This document shows, one piece after another, positions 1 to 14,023 of a stretch of 64,000 bases of DNA. The notes under the pieces were generated by a model. It was given only the letters and a program-made list of their open reading frames with translations. It had not been told where the DNA came from and did no database searches. Within the stretch, counting starts at the first letter, position 1, and every line of letters starts with the position of its first letter. The translations under genes and the position numbers were made by a program. Origin of the DNA: Phialocephala subalpina (Eukaryota; Ascomycota; Leotiomycetes; Helotiales; Mollisiaceae); assembly GCA_900073065.1 (NCBI GenBank), contig FJOG01000062.1, positions 7,599 through 71,598 on the forward strand, given 5' to 3'.

Positions 1-3000
1 TAAATCCCATAAATCGTTCCCGTTAATATTATCCTTATTCTAATCGTCAACTTCTTTTAACTTCGTTTTTTCGTCCTTAAATCGATCTTCTCGATAATAT
101 CGATACAATATAGCGATTATAATATACCAATTCGAATTAATCCTGTAATTTTCGACGCTTATTAACTTTTTTACTACCTTTTTCAAAATCCGATGTCCTC
201 GTTTAAACGTCTACAAACGAAACGGTCGTTAAACGAACGTGTAATCTTAATTACTCGATTGTTTAATAGAGTCTTCTTTTTACTGATTATCTACTCCCGT
301 GGCTATTTATTACCGTCGCTTTAAACCGATCCACTACCGGTACTCCTTTTTTTAATTATCTCTTTATAAAAACGGATTAGAATAATCACGTTTTATAATT
401 TAAAATTATAACTTCTCTTAAAACGGTAATACTAATTACAAATAATATACTAACAACTCTTCAACCTCTCAAAACAAATATCGATAAATAATCTTAATAT
501 TTCCACTACTCCGATACTCCTTATAATACTAAACTACGTATTTTACTAACCCTTCTTTAATTACGATATTCCGGACTTCACTATATGCAGTATTCTTCTA
601 CTATATAGTAAATAACTCGAAAGCGCGAAAAGATTATAATAATAATATTATTAAAACTTATAATAACTCTTAAAACCGTTTTCTATAACGCTAATATACA
701 ACAACGATTTCTCGTTTTAATTTCCCCGCATTATCCATGAATTACTCTTTTAACTACTCCTCTTTATACATCCGCTCGTATAATTACTACTATTTATATA
801 CTGTAAACTAATTCCGTTTATCGTCTAAAAATGACTACTTTACTCGAGTTTTTAACGGCTAATTTATTATCTTATCCCAATAAATCGATAGTATTTACTT
901 TATATCTACTTCTTAATTTGCACTTATCTTTACTACTATCAACTTCTCAAACAATTCCTTTCGTGCCTCTTTAATCAACTTATAAATTATCCCCCGAAAT
1001 TAACTTATATTAAACCGTATATTAATATATAAAACATTATCTCTAATCCATTAAATCTTCCCTTTTATCGTAATAATATACCGAATCTTGAAATCGTACG
1101 ACCGGTTGCAATATAACTATTATATAAGCATAAAATCTTTTCTATCGTAAACTATAATTATAAACGATTAAACCAAACTGCGTATTAAAACGTAATAGTT
1201 AAACGCTTTCTCTTAAACTACTTAAATACTTAAACCACGGCTCTCGTATTGTTTAATAGCTTCCCGTCGACGCTTGTACGCCTCTTAAACTACTATTAAT
1301 CGAGTTAATTTGATTACCGCCGAATATTTAAGCGTATAATCCTCGGCATTTAACTATTTATTATCCTCTCGTATCCTTAAAACCGCTAATCTATTAATCA
1401 ATACGCTTTTATATTCGTCGTTTTATAATGATTAATTTAATAATACTATTTATAATCGTAAAATTTGCCGTTAAATTCGGTTTATTTATTTAATCTTTTC
1501 ATTTGATTTTTACTCCTCTTTTTTTCCGCTTTTTAAACTTTTTATTTGCTCCTCTTTTTACTATACAAATTCCTTAATATTAATCTATACATTTTCAATG
1601 TATATTTATTATTTTTCGTTAATTTATACTTCGATCGCTTCTCGAGTTTAATATTTTTAAATCGAAATATATAATATATCAATTGTTTATAAATCTCCGT
1701 ATACGCTTTAATAATAGTAATATTTATTTAATTATTAAACGGTATTTAGACTTCTTTATCTACTTTTTTTTATTCGCTTTAAATAATATTTTTAATTTAA
1801 TTATTTATTGAATATAATAATATTATATATTTTAAATCAATTAATTAAACGCTTTATATAATATTTTTAATTCGAATTCGTCGTTTTTTACGAGTGTAAT
1901 TAATGCCCGTAATTCGGTCCGATTAAATACTTTCGAATGCTCAATTTATTTTACGCGATATAATTATAAATTAAACTCTTAAGCTTCTTTTGGTTCGGTA
2001 ATTTAACGACGTTCGTCTTCGGCGGCTTACTATATAATTTAATCTAATTGCTTTTTTATAGCTTTTAAATCGATATCTCTAAGTAATATAATTAAATTAG
2101 ATCTTGCTATTTAAACCTTAAAATATTATACTCTCGATCCGCGGATAAAAAAATACTAATAATAGACTTTAATCTTCTATAAAATTTGCACTTTTTTTTT
2201 GTTTTAAGTTTATTTTTTTTTATAAGTTTTCTTATTAATAAACGATATAATAATACTCTTAGATTTTGCGGGTTTAATACGCAATATATTAATATAAATT
2301 ATTATAATCATCTTACTATTAACACTTTAATTCGTCTCTTTTAAACTTTTATAATATAGGGATAAAAGGGTTATTTACCGATGGAAATACTATATAGTTT
2401 AATTTTACTCTTTTAATTTTTAAATTTTAAATAGTTTAAATTTTTTAAATAATGCGTTTTCGATCGATTTTTACGGTTTTATACTTTCTTTTATCTTTCA
2501 AATAAATATCGATATAATTAGGTAATACGGTATATTTGTATTCGAAATATACAACGACTCTTTATATTGGGAAATAAATAAATAAATAAATACATACTAC
2601 GAATATAAATCGAATAAATTAGATTCTTTTATTAAAACTTTAAATTCTATTTTTATTTTATACGTCTTTTTACTCGACGCGTATTAAATTACGGTTTAAA
2701 AATTACGCGTAATATCTAATTACAATTTCCGATTTTATACTTTTATATTATTATATTCACTTTATACTTAAAATCTTTGATTTTATTGATTAAATTTATA
2801 CGTTTACTTTCTCTTATTAAAAATCCAATTATTGAATTATAGTCGTAATAAATCACTTTACGGTAGACTTTAAATTAATATTTTAACGGGGTTGGTATCG
2901 CATATACTGAGGCCAATTTATATTCGAATTTGAGTCGCATTCGAGCTTATTTAGACGTAATTTTAATAAACGGACTTAATAAAACGGATTTAACCCCCTC

Positions 3001-3075
3001 GGTAAATCTACGCTAATGGGTTATATGGGGAAATAAACGGATTTAAGGTCAAGTCCATCCAACAATAATGGTTAG
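1..3075 (-). mobile_element. RIP-degraded RecQ-helicase element, copy 1 (5' part; continues off the left edge)
   Basis: This stretch is colinear with 5521-8387 plus 14890-15103, and the mismatches I checked are transitions. Copy 1 is uninterrupted where copy 2 carries an LTR retrotransposon, so it records the empty site near 2861-2870. The coding sense is minus, so the gene's N-terminal half lies here and the helicase half would lie left of position 1. The shared sequence stops at 3075 in copy 1 and 15103 in copy 2, both ending in GTTAG, which I take as the element's 5' boundary on the minus strand. CpA and TpG are scarce and TpA is abundant, as expected after RIP. I see no usable open frame; it is a relic. 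Confidence 0.7.
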
Positions 3076-3914
3076 TAATTAATCCCGAATTGCGATATCT
3101 TCGTTGTTATCGTTATTTATTACTTTTATTTGCGGGGAAGCCTCCTTTTGGCATTTCACAATAAAATATCGTTAAAATCCAATCCTAAAAAACGTTTGCA
3201 CTTTCACTATTTTCCAATGCATCGGGTCTTATTTTAATTAAAACCATCCATAGCTTTTACAGTGTTTTTAGATCGAGTTTTTTGATACTACAAACTACTT
3301 ACAATCGTCGCATTAAAATCCATTTAATAGTTTCTTTAATACTGCAAATAGTAGTCCTCCGAGTTCTAGTAATTCTACATCCTTTAAATACTATAATAGC
3401 AAATGTCCATACTTTGTAAGTACGAGCTTTCGTCTCTTTTTCTTGAGACTATACTACTTATAAAAATGAGTATCTAATCCCCGAATTCCCGTGTGATACG
3501 AAATATAGAATAAAACTTTATATTTTGCATTATATTCAAATGTATTATCGTTTTAATCGTCGCGGTCTTATTTGCTATCCCATTAAATAGTTGCTTATTC
3601 AGCAACTTAAGTCAGCTGATATATTTTAAGCCAACTTTAGACCCTTTTTAATTTACTTATATTTAGTATATTAGATATTTGGCACTGAGATCTTTACTTA
3701 ATTAATATTATGTATTAGTAGTATAGTAAAACTTGACGTTCTTATAAAGTTGTGGCCTTTTACCGCCTGTCGATTTGAGTCCCGATTTGAGTGCTCCCGC
3801 TAGGCCTATTCCGTTGCGCTTACCGTATTTGGACGCCGATTTGAGTTAAATCGGAGCCCGCCTCATATAGAGGAACCCGGTAGTAATGAACCGGGAATTG
3901 GCCCCTAGCTACTC
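3076..3914. other. AT-rich spacer downstream of the degraded RecQ-type gene
   Basis: No coding frame is convincing here. The block lies between the 3' end of the copy 2 helicase remnant (minus strand) and the 5' boundary of copy 1. It is probably the 3' non-coding part of the helicase element. A less AT-rich patch at about 3770-3930 has escaped RIP better than its surroundings. Confidence 0.4.
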
Positions 3915-5520
3915 GGAAACCCGTTGCTTTCGGGAACACTGCTAGTAAGTATATCAATAGCGCTATTTATCAACCGGTTTGGCCTCTCTTACTCTCGTTG
4001 GATGTATGCTTACCGCTGGGCTACTAATTCGTCTATCATAGTATCACTTGCTTGGCACACATCACAACGCTTCTCCTCGTCCTCACACTTCACTCGATCG
4101 ATTCTCCTATCCATCTCTTAGTCTAAATAAACCCGTCGATACTTAGCACTACTCACAAATCGCTCCACCTTTTGCTGCTCGATCCGCTGCTTCTCTTTTG
4201 CCGTCATAAAAATGTGGAATTTGCTCGGCCGGCGTTATACTTGCTTATATGCTTTTTGTAATGCCTCTTGTTTTCTATCCGGCATCAAAATGATAGTTTC
4301 ACTCCTTTTCTTATCCCGCTCGGCTCGGCCACTCTTTTGACTATAATTCCGCATCTAGTAAATCGGCCTAATGTGAACTATAATACGAATATCCGGCCGG
4401 TCGATGCCTAATCCAAATGCATTAGTAGTAACTACAACCCGTCTATCCGCACTCTCCCACGCTTTCCGGATCTCATTTTTAACGGCTGCATTACTTACGT
4501 CTCGGTAATATGCATAGCAACCCAATGCACTACTTACTTCTTATGTGGTGACGATACTACTACTATATATGATGATCTTCGTTAGCGCGGTATATTCTTC
4601 CAACTTTTACTCTACCAACCTACAAGCGGCAGTAATATCCCTTCTTCCAAACTCATCCTCTTTATACTCAACCACGGAATACGCAATGTTGAGACGGCTA
4701 GTTAAGGACCGGAACATGTGAATATCATCGGCTTTAATCCTCATAATATTTATAAACTTTGGCTTAGCATATAATGGCAACGTTACCGTTAAATACACTA
4801 TTTGCACCCCTTTTTCCATCAATTCGCCTAATTACTATATCTTGGGCCGGAACTCGGCCGTACTGTCCAATGGCGTATAATACTCGTTAAACACGAACCA
4901 CTCTAATAAATGCAACTTTTGTAATCGGTCTAAAAACGTCCTAAACGTCTTATTAACCGCTAATTCGAGCGTAATAATAATAATTTAACTAGGGGAATAG
5001 TAATATCGAGAGTCCTATTTTACACATAAAATCCCGACTTACTAATATCTTTCTACTATATACTCTTACAATAAAACCAATAGGCTAATAATAATAATTA
5101 TACCGGAATTTATACTCTTAGTCGGTAATTAGAATAATAACGTCTTCTTAACCCCGGTTTTTATTACCGCTATAATGGGGCTCTTATATTTTATAATGGC
5201 TTTTAATACGGGCTCTTACAACCCACGGAATCGAGCTTTACTCCCCAATATCTATTTTAACTCTCGATAAATATCAACGCCTCGTAATCGCTTCCATTGG
5301 ACTAATTACGCGTTTTACATCTCTTCTTTATATACTTACCGCTTTCTTTTAATTCTCCCACTTATCCCAACTTTTTAATATACTAACGAAAACCCCAAAA
5401 AATAATACTATACGTAGCTAATACGACAAAACTTCTCACGGCGGTTAATAATGGAATTATTACCTTCTATCAACTCCTTAGCGTAAATTATACCGGCAAT
5501 ATAAGTCCCGTAATCGGCTT

Positions 5521-8387
5521 ACAAATCCCATAGATCGTTCCCGTCAATATTATCTTCATCTCAACCGTTAACCTTTTCTAACTTCGTCTTTTCGTCCTTA
5601 AATCGATCTTCTCGATAATACCGATGCGATATAGCGATTATAATATACCGATTCAAATTAATCTTGTAACCTTCGACGCCTATTAACTTCTTTACTACCT
5701 CCTTCAAAATCCGATGTCCTCGTTCGAACGTCTACGAACAAAACGATCGTTAAACGAACGTATAATTTTAACTACTCGATTATTTAATAAAATCTTCTTT
5801 TTACTAACTATTTACTCCCGTAGTTGCTTATTACCGTCGCTTTAAACTAGTTTATTACTAGTACTCTTTCTTCTGGCCATTTCCCCATAAAAACGGACTA
5901 AAATAATCACATCTTATAACTTAGAATTATAACTTCTCCCAAAACGGTAATACTAACTATAAATAATATACTAATAACTCCTTAATTTCCCGAGGTAAAT
6001 ATTAATAGATAATCTTAATATTTCCACTACTTTAATACCCTTTATAATACTAAGCCACGTATTTTATTAACCTTTCCTTAATCACGATATTCCGGACTTT
6101 ACTATAAGCAGTATTTTTCCACCACATAACAAATAATTCGAGGGCGCGGAGGGATTATAATAATAATATCATTAAAACCTATAATAATTCTTAAAACTAT
6201 TCTCTATAACGCTAATATACGGCAATAGTTTTCCGTTTTAACTTCCCCGCACTATCCATAAATTGCTCTCTTAACTACTTCTCTTTATATATCCGCTCAT
6301 ATAATTACTACTATTTATATATTATAAACTAATTCCGCTTATCGTCTAAAAATAATTATTTTACTCGGGTTTTTAACGACTAATTTACTATCTTATCCTA
6401 ATAGATTAATAGTACTTACTTTATATCTACTTCTTAATTTGCACCTATTTTTATTACTATTAACTTCTCAAATAACTCTTCTCGTGCCTTTTTAATTAAC
6501 CTATAAATTATCCCCCGGAATTAGCTTATATTGAACCGCATATTAGCATATAAAACATTATCTTTAATCCATTGGATTTTCCCTTTAACCGTAGTAGTAT
6601 ACCGAATCTTAAATCCGTACGACCGGCTTCGGTATAACCATTATATGGGCGTAGGATCCCTTTTATCGTGGGCTATAATTATAAACGATTAAATTAAATT
6701 GCGTATCAAAACGTAATAGTTGGACGCTTTCTCTTAGGCTATTTAAGTACTCAAACTACGGCTCTCGTATTGCTTAATAGCTTCCCGTCGACGCTTATAC
6801 GCCTCTTAAATTACTATTAACCGAGCCAATTTAATCACCGCCGAATATTTGGGCGTATAATCCTCGGTATCTAATTATTTATCGTCCTCCCGCATCCCTA
6901 AAACCGCTAATCCACTAATTAATACGCTCTTATACTCGTCGTCTTATAATAACTAGTTTAATAACGCTATTTATAACCGTAAAATTTACCGTTAAATCCG
7001 ACTTATCCATTTTATCTTTTTATTTGATTTTTCCTCCTCCTTTTCCCCGCTTTTAGAACTTCCCACTTACTCCTCTTTCTACTATACAAATTCCTTAATA
7101 CTAGTCTATATATCTTTAATGCATATTTATTGTCTTTCCGTTAATTTATACTTTAACCGCTTCTCGGGCTTAATATCCTTAAATTGGAATATATAACGTA
7201 TCAACTGCTTACAAACTTCCGTATACGCCTTAATAATAGTAATATCTATCCAATTATTAAACGGCATTTAAATTTCTTTATCTACCTCTTTTTTATTCGC
7301 TTTAAATAATGTCTTTAACTTAACTACCTACCGAATATAATAGTATTATACGTCTTAAATCAATTAATCAAACGCTTTATATAATATTTCTAACTCGAGC
7401 TCGTCGTTTTTTACGAGTGTAATTAATACTTGTAATTTAATCCGATTAAATGCTTTCGAATACTTAACTTATCCCACGCGACGTAACTATAAATTGGACT
7501 CCCGAGCTTCTTTTAGTTCGGTAATTTAACGACGTTCGTCCTCGGCGGCTTATTATATAGCTTAATTTAATTGCTTCTTTATAGCCTCTAAATCGATATC
7601 TTCGAGTAATATAATTGGATTAAATCTCGTTACTTAAACCTCAAAATATTATACTCTCGATCTACGGATGAAAAAATGCTGGCAATAAACTCTAATCTTT
7701 TATAGAATTTGTACCCCTCTTCCCGTCTCAAGCCTACCTTTTTTCTACGGGTTTTCCCATTAATAGACGACGCGATAATACTCTTAGATTTTGCGGGCTT
7801 AATACGCAATATACTAGTATAAGTTACTATAATCATTTTACTATTAATACTTTAACCCGTTTCTTTTAAGCTCTTATAATATAGGGATAAAAAGGTTATT
7901 TGCCGGCGGAAATACTATATAGTTTAATTTTACTCTCTTAGTTTTCAAATCCCAAATAGTTTAAATTTCTTAAATAATGCGTTTTTAATTGGCTTTCACG
8001 GCCTTATACTTTCTTTTATCCTTTAAATAAGCATCGATATAATTAAATAATACGGCATATTTACATTCGAAATATATAACGACTCTTTGTACTAAAAAAT
8101 AGACAAATAAATATATACTGCGAATATAAATCGAATAAATTAAGTTTTTTTATTAAAGTTTTAAATTCTATTTCTATTTTATACGTTTTTTTATTTAACG
8201 CGTATTAAATTGCGGCTTGAAAATCACGCGTAATATTTAACTATAATTTCCGATTTTATACTTTTATATTATTATATTTACTTTATACTTAAAATCTCTA
8301 ATTTTATTAACTAAATTTATGCGCTTACTTTCCCTTATTAAAAATCTAATTACTAAATTACGGTCGTAATAAATTACCCTACGGTAG
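5521..8387 (-). repeat. Direct repeat of 1-2867 (copy 2 of the RecQ element, N-terminal half)
   Basis: Position 5521 aligns with position 1 and the match runs to 8387, where the LTR element has inserted. The copies differ by many transitions in both directions, so each was mutated separately after duplication. Copy 2 is less AT-rich than copy 1. The longest surviving open piece is 7630-7836 on the minus strand. Confidence 0.8.
8383..8387. repeat. Target-site duplication ggtag, left
   Basis: The five bases immediately before the 5' LTR are ggtag, repeated immediately after the 3' LTR at 14890-14894. Confidence 0.9.
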
Positions 8388-8725
8388 TGTTACGACTCAC
8401 ATGATCTAGTGGACCATAGGCTCAGTAAGCTCGCTTACAGTAGACCCTAGGATCATGGGAAACACGGGACTTGGAGTCACGTGATGGAGCCGCTGGAGTC
8501 TCAAGGGACTCCAAGGGACTCTAGAGATCCACTGGGATCTAGGAGTAGGAAGATTCTATATAAGTAGATGGGATTCCTTTAGATAAGAGCTTCGTGCTCA
8601 ACTCAAATACAGTATTTTAATACTATACTTAGTAATTAGGCTTGAACGTTACTCTTCTTTGGAATCACTTAATCCTTATTACATATAACTAACCTTATAG
8701 TTAGTTGGTCGAGTCAACCGTTACA
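8388..8725 (+). repeat. 5' LTR (338 bp)
   Basis: It starts TGTTAC and ends GTTACA, the usual TG...CA ends. A TATATAAG box lies at about 8557-8564, consistent with a U3 promoter. By hand alignment it differs from the 3' LTR at about 22 positions, all transitions, with no indels. Confidence 0.92.
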
Positions 8726-8767
8726 CTTTGAGCACTATCTCTTGTGATATTAGCTAAGTATTCCACT

Positions 8768-11700
8768 ATGTCTACCGTTTCGTTATCATTTAGGAACACT
8801 TCGAAGCCCACTTTATTAGAACTTGTCGTAGAAGTATCGAAGAAAATCAAAAGTTGCGAACTCGATACTTTCGATGGCACTAAAAGTAAACTTCGAGTAT
8901 ATTTAATGCAATGTGTACTCTATATTAAGTTTAACGAGAATATGTTTCGAACGGAGGACGAATAAGTCTTTTAGTGCACAAGATATTTGATTAGGGCAGC
9001 CTTCGATTGGATTAAGACGAGTTAGTAGGACTACTTCGACTGCGAAAGGCAAACAACGAAATGGGACCTTTTGATTAAAGAGATCTTCGGCACGTTTAAA
9101 GGATTTAAAGAGAAGATCATTAAAGTGTTTAGGAATGTGGATAAAGAGAAAGTCGCAAAACGCAAATTGTCTAATTTGCGTTAAATCGGAGTAGTATTAA
9201 CTTACGCAGCGGAATTTCAATAGTACATAGGTAGGATTACGGGCTAAGGGGAGAACGCTTTTATAGTTCAATTCTACAGGGGGCTGAAAGACGCGGTGAA
9301 AGACGAATTGATGCGCCGCGATAAGTACGATTCGATATAAACTATGATGGACGACGCTATTTACTTCGATAATAAACTGTACGAACGAGCGCTTGAAAAG
9401 AGAGGGCACTACTCTAGCAAGTTCAAAGGAGGAAGTAGTAAAAATAAGAAGAGCTTAAACTTTTACAATTACTACAATTCACTAATAAAGGTCGATATTA
9501 TTTTCAAAAGAAAGAAAAAACAACTTTTTAAGGACGAAATGAATCGACGTCGCGAAAAGAAACTATACTTCGAATGTGGCCTTTTGGGATACATAGCCAA
9601 TTCACACGGAAAACTCAAACCGTGGAACGGACGCTCGAAGAAACAAATTAATGCGATTAGACGCGAAAAGTACAACGAACTACACTAAGTGTGTGCGATT
9701 ACGAGGAGAGTATTGTACAACGGAGAAAAGATAGACGAGTAGTAGAACGATTTATAGGCCACTTGGCCAAAATTGGAAGACGATTTAAAGACGTTCCGAC
9801 CAATCCCCGAAGAAGACCTTCGAAAGTTCTAAAAGGAGTAAGCAGTAAACTTCGCCAAACGAGCGGTAAAGGAAAGGCTCTTAAGGGATAACTAATGGCA
9901 AAGAATCGATAGAATAAACGATGACGTGAACGACTTAACAAAGTAGTTCGATAGAATTAGAATTTTGGCCAACCGCCACTAGTTATTTGTGGAAGGTTCC
10001 GAGTCAGAGGACGAAGAACTATTTAAGTACGACGACTGGGGACTATTAGGGTCTCTTGTAGCACTAAACCTTTGGCCAGAACACTACCCACGAGTAGGGC
10101 AAGAATGGCATGTTTATTAACGGGAAAACAGCCTCGTAACCTGTACTCGCGAATAGTAGAACTTGGACGGGGGAGCTCGGTACGTTGAGCCTCAACCGGA
10201 CACGGGAGGACCAGAGTACGGTCAGATATACGAAGTCGTGTATTAGGATCACCGACGGATTGGATAGAGACAACGTAACGGCACTAGCTGCTACATGCAA
10301 CAACTACCTATACCGGACGACGCTCTCCCTATATCCAATTATAAACTTGTAGTAGGGCGATACTACGAGGTATTCGCGGAAAGCGCGAGCCGAAGGATGT
10401 AATAGGACACAGAGGATGACTCTACATATTATAAGGAAACTTTCGAACAAGCAATACAATCACTACTTAGTGTAAGACGTGTATTCCGGCTCATTTACGC
10501 TGACGGATCAAGCCGCCGGTGGGAAGATGTACTCAATAGGCAGTGGCACAGGGAAGTGTGTACTATTAATGGAGGCGCCGGACAACTATTTTGTGTAGTA
10601 CAAATAAGTGTGCACAAAATCAAAGTAATAATCGACTCGAGAGCAACGGGCAATTACGTGTCAAAGTAATTAGTATTAGACAACGAATGGGCCACAATAG
10701 TCAAATTACGATCATACCCCATTATCACGGTCGATAGAAGCCCTCTAGGTTCCGGACAAATCGACGTGGAAATAGTACCGCAGATTATAGTTATACGACG
10801 AGGATATATTGAGAAGATAAGCTTCGACGTGGCTAATATCGATCACTTACTTATACTCGGAATACTATGGATTAAGCAGTATAATCCAACGATCGATTGA
10901 GTTAGAGAAACGCTTACATTTGACAAATACTAGACTTGCAAAATCTCGTTCATCGAAATAGGAACGAATAGTTAAAGAGAAGTTTGCGCCACTTTTTTAA
11001 GAGAGCTAGGATACTATACTTAGGATCCACTATTAAAGCAAATACCAATAGAATACCACGAGTTTTTAAACCTTTTTAAAAACGAAAAAAAAATCGAGGC
11101 ACTTTTTAAGCACGGGCAATAAGACTACGAAATACCTTTATAAGACGGAAAAGAACTACCGTACTCACTTATTTACTAAATATCGGTAGACGACTTAAAG
11201 ACGCTTAAGGAATATATCGACGAGAACTTAGCAAAAGGATTCATACGACTATCGGCTTCGTTAGTGGGCAGCCCGATACTATTCGTACTAAAGAAAAATA
11301 AATCGAAACGATTGTGTATCGACTACCGAAAAATCAATGAGATTACTATTAAAGATCGATACTTATTACTACTAGTAAACGAGCTACGCGATAGACTTCA
11401 AAGAGCTAAAGTCTTCAGTAAATTAGACTTGCGTGGAGCTTACAATTTGGTTCGAATGAAGGAAAGAGAAGAATGGAAGACAGCGTTTAAGATAAGGTAC
11501 GGATATTACGAATACTTAGTTATGCCATTCGGCTTGATTAACGCGCCAATCACATGTATGCGTATGATGAATACCGTCTTGCGACTATTCCTGGATATTA
11601 CGGTTATTTGCTATTTGGACGACATCTTAGTATACTTTAAGACGCTCGCTAAATACATTGACGATATCAAAGTAGTATTGATTGCTTTGAAGGATGCGAA

Positions 11701-14023
11701 CTTAGTTTACAAACTTAAGAAATGCGAATTCTATATGGAAAAAATAGACTTCTTAGGCTATGTAGTCTCAGTCGGAGACTTATCGATAGATCTTACGAAA
11801 GTATCGATAGTACTCAGTTGGCAGGCACTTAAAACAGTCAAAGACGTATAGTCTTTTTTAGGATTTGCGAACTTCTATCGACGTTTTGTGAAAAGGTATT
11901 CTATAGTAGTAGTACTTTTGATAGTATTAACGAAAAAGGATCAAACGTTTAAATAGACGAACGAGGCCTAAAGAGCCTTCGATTAGTTTAAACAACGCTT
12001 TACGGAAGCACCGTTCCTTCTTACGTTCGACTCAAATAAACATATCGTTATCGAAATAGACGCATTAGACTTTGCAATTAGCGTAGTACTCAATTAGCTC
12101 GACGAGTAAAGCAAATAGTAGTCAATCGTATATTACTCTCGCAAAATGTTACCAATAGAATTAAATTACGAAATTTATAATAAAGAGTTGCTTGCGATTG
12201 TAAAAGTGCTTCGAATATAAAGAGTTTATTTAGAAAGATCGAAATATTAAGTATAAATATACACTAATTATAAGAATTTAGTATTTTTTACTACAACGAA
12301 AGAATTCAATCGGAGATAAGTACGTTAAGTCGAAACGTTAACTACGTATAACTTTAAAATTTCATATATTAAAAGATCGGAAAACGGCAAAGTAGACGCT
12401 CTTAACCGGAAATCAAAATACTAAGACGACGTTAAACTTCCTTTACACGCGATACTTAGAGAAATTGAAGGCGGCTTAATATTTAATAGAGCAATAGTTA
12501 CTATTATTTCGAGGTTAATCGATACGACGTTTATCGATAACTTTAAAGAAAATTACGATAAAGATTTTATCGCAAAGATGGCTTTACAATAACTTACAGG
12601 GCCTTTCACGAATGAGCATGGGACCTTACGGTTTCAAGGGAAGCTCTATATTCCTAAGAACCTCTAATTAGAGTTCATTAAAGTACAATACGAATTCTCA
12701 GCTTATGGATATTAAAGAATTACGAAAACCGTAGAGCGGATCTCTAGGAACTTTTACATTTTAAGACTCAAAGGGAAAGCCACCGAGGTTATTAGTAAGT
12801 GCGATACGTGCATTCGGAATAAGGTCGCGAGGCATACTCTTTATAGTAATATGCGATCACCGAATATACCTCCAAGTACTTAGAAGTTTATTGCTTGGGA
12901 CTTCGTAGTAAAACTACTACCCTCGAGAGAACTAATATCGAGTATCGAATACGACGCTATCTTTATTATCACGGATAGGCTTACAAAGTACGCATATATA
13001 ATCCTATACTCTGAGATATGTACGGTAGAAGATTTGGCTTATACATTCTTGCGAATTGTAGTAGTTAACCACGGGGTATTAGACGAGATTATCTCAAATA
13101 AAGACAAGCTTTTTACTTCGAAATTCTAGACCACTTTAGTCGCACTACTGGGAATCAAATAAAAGCTTTCGATAGCTTTCCACCTTTAGATAAACGGACA
13201 AATAGAACGACTGAATCAAGTTATGGAAACATACCTCCGTTATTACGTCAATTACTAATAGAATAATTGGGCGGAACTTTTACTATTAGCACAGTTCGCG
13301 TACAATAGCGCAACAATAGAAAATACGAAGGTCTCGCCCTTTTACGCCAATTATAGGTACGAACCAAAGGCATATCAAATACCGCACTCGGTGGAGTCGA
13401 AAGTATAGAATGCTCGGATTCAAGTCGATAGACTAAAGTCTTTGCGCGAGAGGCTTACAAAAGACATACAGTTTGTGGCTGCTAAGTCAGCACTATATTA
13501 CAATAGGCACCGTAGTATGGAACTTACGCTTAAAGAGAAGGACAAAGTTTACTTAATTCGTCGAAACATTAAAACGAAACGATTAAGCGACAAATTAAAC
13601 CACAAGAAAATTGGACCATATAAAATCAAGAAAGTCAAAAGTCCAATCAATTATAAGCTCGCTTTACTCAGTAATATGAATATACACCCGGTATTTCATA
13701 TATTTCTCCTCGAATTAGCACTACTGGGAGCACCGCGAGCTCTAGAGATTGAAATCGAATTAGTCAATCTAAACGCCGAATACGATGTAAAGGACATTTT
13801 AAATTGCCAATACGTCAAGAATCGAGTCAAGTATTTGATTAAATGGTAAAGATACCCACATTCGGAAAACACATGGGAACTCGAACGGAACTTCAACTGC
13901 TTTGAGAAGCTTGAATCGTTCCACCGTCAAAACCCAGGGTTGCCCAAAAAGCAAGGTCCACGTCTTAATCGGCCAAACTAAAGACCGCGGACAAATCAAT
14001 CGCGTCGGAAAAGATAAGCCTAG
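8768..14023 (+). pseudogene. gag-pol polyprotein, one continuous frame with RIP stops
   Basis: One reading frame runs from the ATG at 8768 to about 14015-14023; the stops I checked are TAA, TAG or TGA that CAA, CAG or TGG codons would give by C-to-T or G-to-A change. Gag ends in a damaged CCHC knuckle near 9570-9610 (YFECGLLGYIANSH: a Cys and the His have become Tyr). Protease near 10620 has DSRAT where DSGAT is expected. Reverse transcriptase is open from 11264 to 11851, with LDLRGAYN, MPFGLINAP and the catalytic YLDD. RNase H begins with IDALDFAISVVL. Integrase keeps an HHCC-like CDTC, WDFV and an ERLNQ region. A chromodomain (VKYLIKW, then RYPHSENTWE) lies at 13773-13930. Gag and pol share the frame, so no frameshift signal is needed. 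The chromodomain suggests targeting to modified chromatin. Confidence 0.88.

Larger units (their letters stand above)
3915..8387 (-). pseudogene. RecQ-family helicase of a fungal repeat element (copy 2), degraded by RIP
   Basis: The minus strand encodes a RecQ-type ATP-dependent DNA helicase like those carried by multicopy, often subtelomeric, fungal elements (TLH-like). Visible blocks are a Walker B/DEAD-like site at 4877-4888, which now reads NEYY where DECH is expected; a motif III region (VYLTVTLP, expected TAT) near 4785; a motif V region (TTNAFGLGIDRPDI) near 4380-4440; a motif VI region (QKSGRAERD, expected QESGRAGRD) near 4310-4350; and the C-terminal zinc-site motif CEDEEKRCDVC near 4060-4090. 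The substitutions fit C-to-T or G-to-A changes. The N-terminal half (about 5521-8387) reads, after restoring Gln codons, as a Gln/Glu-rich frame including AAEDERR and QLRRVGQVKYSKAFNR, which I associate with the same fungal RecQ proteins. Many TAA and TAG codons replace CAA and CAG. The gene is dead; its 5' end resumes at 14890-15103. Confidence 0.75.

Noticed and set aside
3060..3080. Helitron-type 3' end (CTAG before T)
   Set aside because: The boundary GTTAG is at the gene's 5' side on the minus strand, no hairpin precedes it, and the encoded helicase is RecQ-type rather than Rep/Pif1.
3600..3990. Frame at the end of the helicase relic as an extra gene
   Set aside because: Best read as the degraded C-terminal continuation of the helicase; no separate domain.
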